Source: Amycolatopsis balhimycina FH 1894 (GTDB taxonomy: Bacteria > Actinomycetota > Actinomycetes > Mycobacteriales > Pseudonocardiaceae). From it: 64,000 nucleotides of DNA. A program made the translations under genes and the position numbers. The notes below the pieces were generated by a model. It ran no database searches. It was not told the DNA's origin and saw only the letters and a program-made list of their open reading frames with translations. The stretch spans positions 4,102,868 through 4,166,867 of the forward strand of contig NZ_KB913037.1 in the NCBI RefSeq assembly GCF_000384295.1, given 5' to 3'. How positions within the stretch are numbered: position 1 is the first letter of the stretch; every line of letters begins with the position of its first letter. Of this stretch, positions 61,025 through 64,000 are shown piece after piece.

Positions 61025-63367
61025 GTGCGAATCGCGGTCATCGGTGGCGGCCCGGCGGGTCTGTACTTCGCCGCGCTCGCGAAGCAGCTCGGCCCAGCCC
61101 ACGAAATCACCGTCTGGGAGCGCAACGCGCCGGACGACACCTTCGGCTTCGGCGTGGTGTTCTCCGACGAGACGCTCGGCGGCATCGAGCACGCCGACGC
61201 GGCGGTGCACGACGCGATGCGGGCGGAGTTTGCGCGCTGGGACGACATCGACGTCCACTACCGGGGCACGGTCACCACCTCGGGCGGCCACGGCTTCGCC
61301 GCGATGAGCCGCAAGCGCCTGCTCGGCATCCTCCAGAGCCGCTGCGCCGAACTCGGCGTCGGGCTGCGCTTCCGGGAAGAGGCGCCGGCCGACCTCTCGG
61401 GGTACGACCTGGTCATCGCGGCCGACGGCGTCAACTCCGCGATGCGCGCGCGGTACGCCGGGACGTTCCGCCCGAGCGTCGAGACCCGCCGGTGCCGGTA
61501 CATCTGGCTGGGCACGGACCTGGTCTTCGACGCCTTCAAGTTCCACGTCCTCGAAACGCCGGCCGGGATCATGCAGATCCACGGCTACCCGTACGGCCGC
61601 GACGGCAGCACGTTCATCCTCGAAGTCCAGGAGGACGTCTGGCAGCGGACGTTCGGTCCCATCGCGGCGACGTCGCTGCCGCCCGGCCAGAGCGACGAGA
61701 AGTCGATCGCGCTGATCCGCGAGCTGTGCGCCGACGTCCTGGGCGGGCACCGGATCATGGCGAACAACTCGAAGTGGGTCTCGTTCGGCACGGTCCGGTG
61801 CGAGACGTGGGTGCACGGCAACGTCGTCCTCCTCGGCGACGCCGCGCACACCGCGCACTTTTCGATCGGCTCGGGCACGAAGCTGGCCATGGAGGACGCG
61901 CTCGCGCTCGCCGCCTGCCTGCACGAAAACGACGGCGTCGCGGAGGCGCTCAAGGCGTACGAGCTGGAACGGCGTCCGGTCGTCACGTCGACGCAGCGCG
62001 CGGCGCAGGCCAGCCTGGAGTGGTTCGAGAACATCGCGCAGTACGCCCACCAGGAGCCGCCGCAGTTCGCGTTCAACCTCCTCACGCGCAGCCGCCGCGT
62101 CACCTACGACAATCTTCGCCTGCGCGACCCGGAGTTCGCGGCCGAGCTCGACCACTGGTTCGCCCGCTCGCTCGGGACGACGTCGCGGCCGCCGATGTTC
62201 CAGCCGTTCTCTTTGGGTGGGCTGGAGCTGCCGAACCGGATCATCGTGTCCCCGATGGACATGTACTCCGCGGTGGACGGCGTGCCGGGCGACTTCCACC
62301 TGGTGCACCTGGGCAGCAAGGCACTCGGCGGGGCCGGGCTGGTGATGACCGAGATGGTCTGCGTCTCCCCCGAAGGCCGGATCACACCGGGCTGCGGCGG
62401 GTTGTACACGCCGGAGCAGGAAGCGGCGTGGAAGCGGATCGTCGACTTCGTACACGCGCAGACGCCCGCACGGATTGGTGTCCAGTTAGGACACTCCGGC
62501 CGCAAAGGTTCGACGAAGCTCATGTGGGACGGTATCGACGAACCGCTCCCCTCGGGCAACTGGGAGGTCTGCGCTCCTTCGGCGCTGCCGTACTCCGAGC
62601 GGAACCAAGTCCCCCGCGAACTATCCACAACGGACCTTTCGGAGATCCGCGACCAGTTCGTCGCGTGTGCTCAAGCCGCCGCGCGCGCCGGGTTCGACGT
62701 CCTCGAGCTGCACTGCGCCCACGGCTACCTGCTGTCGTCGTTCCTCTCGCCGCTGACCAACCAGCGGACCGACTCCTATGGTGGATCACTCGAAAACCGG
62801 CTGCGCTTCCCCTTGGCAGTCTTCGACGCGGTCCGCGCCGCGTGGCCCGCTTCCCGCCCGATGACGGTCCGGATCTCCGCGACCGACTGGTGCGAAGGCG
62901 GGATCGACGCCGACGACGCCGTCGAGATCGCGCGGGCGTTCGCCGCTCACGGCGCCGCGGGCATCGACGTCTCGACCGGCCAGGTCGTCAGCGAGGAACG
63001 CCCGCAGTACGGCCGCAGTTACCAGACACCGTACGCCGACCGGATCCGCAACGAAATCGGCGAGGAGTACGGGATCGCGGTGATCGCGGTCGGCGCGATT
63101 TCCTCCTACGACGACGTCAACTCGCTGATCCTGGCCGGCCGCGCCGACCTCTGCGCGCTGGGCCGCACGCACCTGTACGATCCACAGTGGACGTTGCATG
63201 CGGCGGCCGAGCAGGGCTACCCGGTGGCGTGGCCGAAGCCGTTCGCCGCGGGCAACCGCAAGCCGCAGACGGGCCGCTCCGACGGGCCGGAGCCACGTCT
63301 CGACCTCGTCCGGTCCGGTCCGGCGGGGACCGCCCATGCTCGCTGGCGACCGGGAGCTTCGTCATGA
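61025..63367 (+). CDS. Fused FAD monooxygenase / old-yellow-enzyme reductase for aryl-CoA
   Basis: A 780-aa bifunctional flavoenzyme. Residues 1-375 form a PHBH-type monooxygenase (IGGGPAGLYFAALA; LLGDAAHTAHFSIG). Residues about 390-770 form an NADH:flavin oxidoreductase (LPNRIIVSPMDMYS; HCAHGYLLSSFLSP; DSYGGSLENRLRF). The same fusion defines 2-aminobenzoyl-CoA monooxygenase/reductase of Azoarcus and salicylyl-CoA 5-hydroxylase relatives. Either anthraniloyl- or salicylyl-CoA is plausible; the Rid gene and reductase domain favour the amino substrate. GTG start; the stop overlaps the next ATG. Confidence 0.88.
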   Translation: MRIAVIGGGPAGLYFAALAKQLGPAHEITVWERNAPDDTFGFGVVFSDETLGGIEHADAAVHDAMRAEFARWDDIDVHYRGTVTTSGGHGFAAMSRKRLLGILQSRCAELGVGLRFREEAPADLSGYDLVIAADGVNSAMRARYAGTFRPSVETRRCRYIWLGTDLVFDAFKFHVLETPAGIMQIHGYPYGRDGSTFILEVQEDVWQRTFGPIAATSLPPGQSDEKSIALIRELCADVLGGHRIMANNSKWVSFGTVRCETWVHGNVVLLGDAAHTAHFSIGSGTKLAMEDALALAACLHENDGVAEALKAYELERRPVVTSTQRAAQASLEWFENIAQYAHQEPPQFAFNLLTRSRRVTYDNLRLRDPEFAAELDHWFARSLGTTSRPPMFQPFSLGGLELPNRIIVSPMDMYSAVDGVPGDFHLVHLGSKALGGAGLVMTEMVCVSPEGRITPGCGGLYTPEQEAAWKRIVDFVHAQTPARIGVQLGHSGRKGSTKLMWDGIDEPLPSGNWEVCAPSALPYSERNQVPRELSTTDLSEIRDQFVACAQAAARAGFDVLELHCAHGYLLSSFLSPLTNQRTDSYGGSLENRLRFPLAVFDAVRAAWPASRPMTVRISATDWCEGGIDADDAVEIARAFAAHGAAGIDVSTGQVVSEERPQYGRSYQTPYADRIRNEIGEEYGIAVIAVGAISSYDDVNSLILAGRADLCALGRTHLYDPQWTLHAAAEQGYPVAWPKPFAAGNRKPQTGRSDGPEPRLDLVRSGPAGTAHARWRPGASS

Positions 63368-64000
63368 CTTTCGCTCTGGATTCCGCTCAGCAGGCGTTCG
63401 CCGCCGAGGTACGGCGGCAGGCCGAAGAACAGCTGCTCCCGCTCGCCGAGTCCGGTGTGGAGGGTGCGGTGAACCGCCCGCTGCTCAAGGCGATGGGCGC
63501 GCTCGGCTTGCTCGCTAGGCTCTTCCCCGGCGTCGCTTCCGGGACGCCATCGAGGCAGGCGGCGGCGACGGACCTGTGCATCCTGCGCGAGAACCTCGCC
63601 ACGGTGAGCACCGAAGCCGAGACGGCGTTGGCGTTGCAGGGCCTGGGAAGCTACCCGATCCTCCAGTCCGGGCAGGACGAACAGGTGGCACGGTGGCTGC
63701 CCGCGGTGGCGGCCGGCGACGCGGTGGCGGCGTTCGCGCTGACCGAGCCGGACGCGGGTTCCGACGCGGCCGCGCTGTCACTGGCGGCGGAGCCCGACGG
63801 CGACGGCTGGCGCCTGACGGGGACGAAGATGTGGATCTCGAACGCGCCCGAGGCCGACTTCTACACGGTGTTCGCCCGCACGACACCGGACGCGGGTTCC
63901 CGCGGGGTCAGCGCGTTCGTGGTCCCGGCCGATCGCCCCGGCCTCGGCGGCGAGCACCTGGACCTGGTGAGCCCGCACCCGATCGGCACGGTCACCTTCG
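63364..64000 (+). CDS. Acyl-CoA dehydrogenase, 5' part
   Basis: At least 212 residues of an FAD-dependent acyl-CoA dehydrogenase, cut by the right edge. FALTEPDAGSDAAAL is the first family signature and WRLTGTKMWISNAPEADF the second. The start overlaps the previous stop as ATGA, so it is translated with the monooxygenase/reductase. It probably oxidises the ring-reduced CoA thioester in a beta-oxidation-like step. The catalytic base is beyond the edge. Confidence 0.92.
   Translation, partial: MTFALDSAQQAFAAEVRRQAEEQLLPLAESGVEGAVNRPLLKAMGALGLLARLFPGVASGTPSRQAAATDLCILRENLATVSTEAETALALQGLGSYPILQSGQDEQVARWLPAVAAGDAVAAFALTEPDAGSDAAALSLAAEPDGDGWRLTGTKMWISNAPEADFYTVFARTTPDAGSRGVSAFVVPADRPGLGGEHLDLVSPHPIGTVTF

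Noticed and set aside
1..64000. CRISPR arrays, rRNA genes, integrases and large secondary-metabolite synthase genes
   Set aside because: Repeats were inspected at several scales; none have a CRISPR layout. No PKS/NRPS modules, integrase or rRNA sequence was seen.

Overview
The window is high-GC actinobacterial chromosome. Its GC-rich third codon positions, GTG/TTG starts, ATGA/GTGA stop-start overlaps, DUF397/XRE pairs and F420-type enzymes point to a Pseudonocardiaceae-like organism such as Amycolatopsis; the genus is inferred, no rRNA is present. Most of it is ordinary chromosome, with one IS21-type element cut by the left edge, one accessory-looking block beside a tRNA-Arg, and several small dispersed repeats.

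Layout. 1-1364: end of an IS21-family element (outer end near 721), a low-GC remnant it interrupts, and tRNA-Ala(CGC) with stacked terminators. 1419-9486: a housekeeping block resembling Mycobacterium tuberculosis Rv0981-Rv0996: glpR/sepX, a GNAT, the MoeA-like glp, galU, 5-formyl-THF cyclo-ligase, the redox chaperone ruc with a CIRCE operator, a SAF protein, mscL, moaB and a sugar epimerase. 9502-16478: a two-component system with a polytopic membrane protein, divergent from a translationally coupled operon (GT2, DUF2064, methyltransferase, membrane-anchored molybdo-oxidoreductase, small membrane protein). 16617-23988: htrA, galT with a DeoR regulator, mprAB, a TRIC-type channel and a NarL-type regulator.

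24262-37027: tRNA-Arg(CCT), then a co-directional run holding an uncharacterised 386-aa protein, a SEC-C/TPR protein, a SWIM-SNF2 helicase, a 652-aa unknown, and DUF397 and XRE regulators, followed by small hypotheticals, a UPF0158 protein and an orphan helicase-associated-domain protein. 37184-43814: a secreted GH92 mannosidase with a LacI-type operator, a 2TM protein, a glycosyltransferase and a Ser/Thr kinase.

43967-51340 is the most interesting region. A six-gene coupled operon (dehydrogenase, PTPS homologue, GT4, methyltransferase, flippase-like protein, GTP cyclohydrolase II homologue) is flanked by a creatininase-family hydrolase, an inositol-monophosphatase-like enzyme and a CDP-alcohol phosphotransferase. 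The cyclohydrolase carries the Tyr-to-Met switch known from S. coelicolor SCO6655, which makes a formylated pyrimidine instead of the riboflavin precursor. The PTPS homologue lacks the zinc and catalytic residues, as does SCO6650. Together they suggest an uncharacterised pathway to a glycosylated, possibly membrane-linked pyrimidine/pterin-like molecule.

51348-64000: LigD-polymerase-like protein, MpaB-type oxygenase, LysR/FAD-oxidase pair, acyltransferase, F420-type reductase with MarR, a very short P450-like protein, a GNAT, and a PaaX-associated CoA-thioester aromatic degradation locus (fused flavin monooxygenase/old yellow enzyme plus acyl-CoA dehydrogenase) that runs off the right edge.
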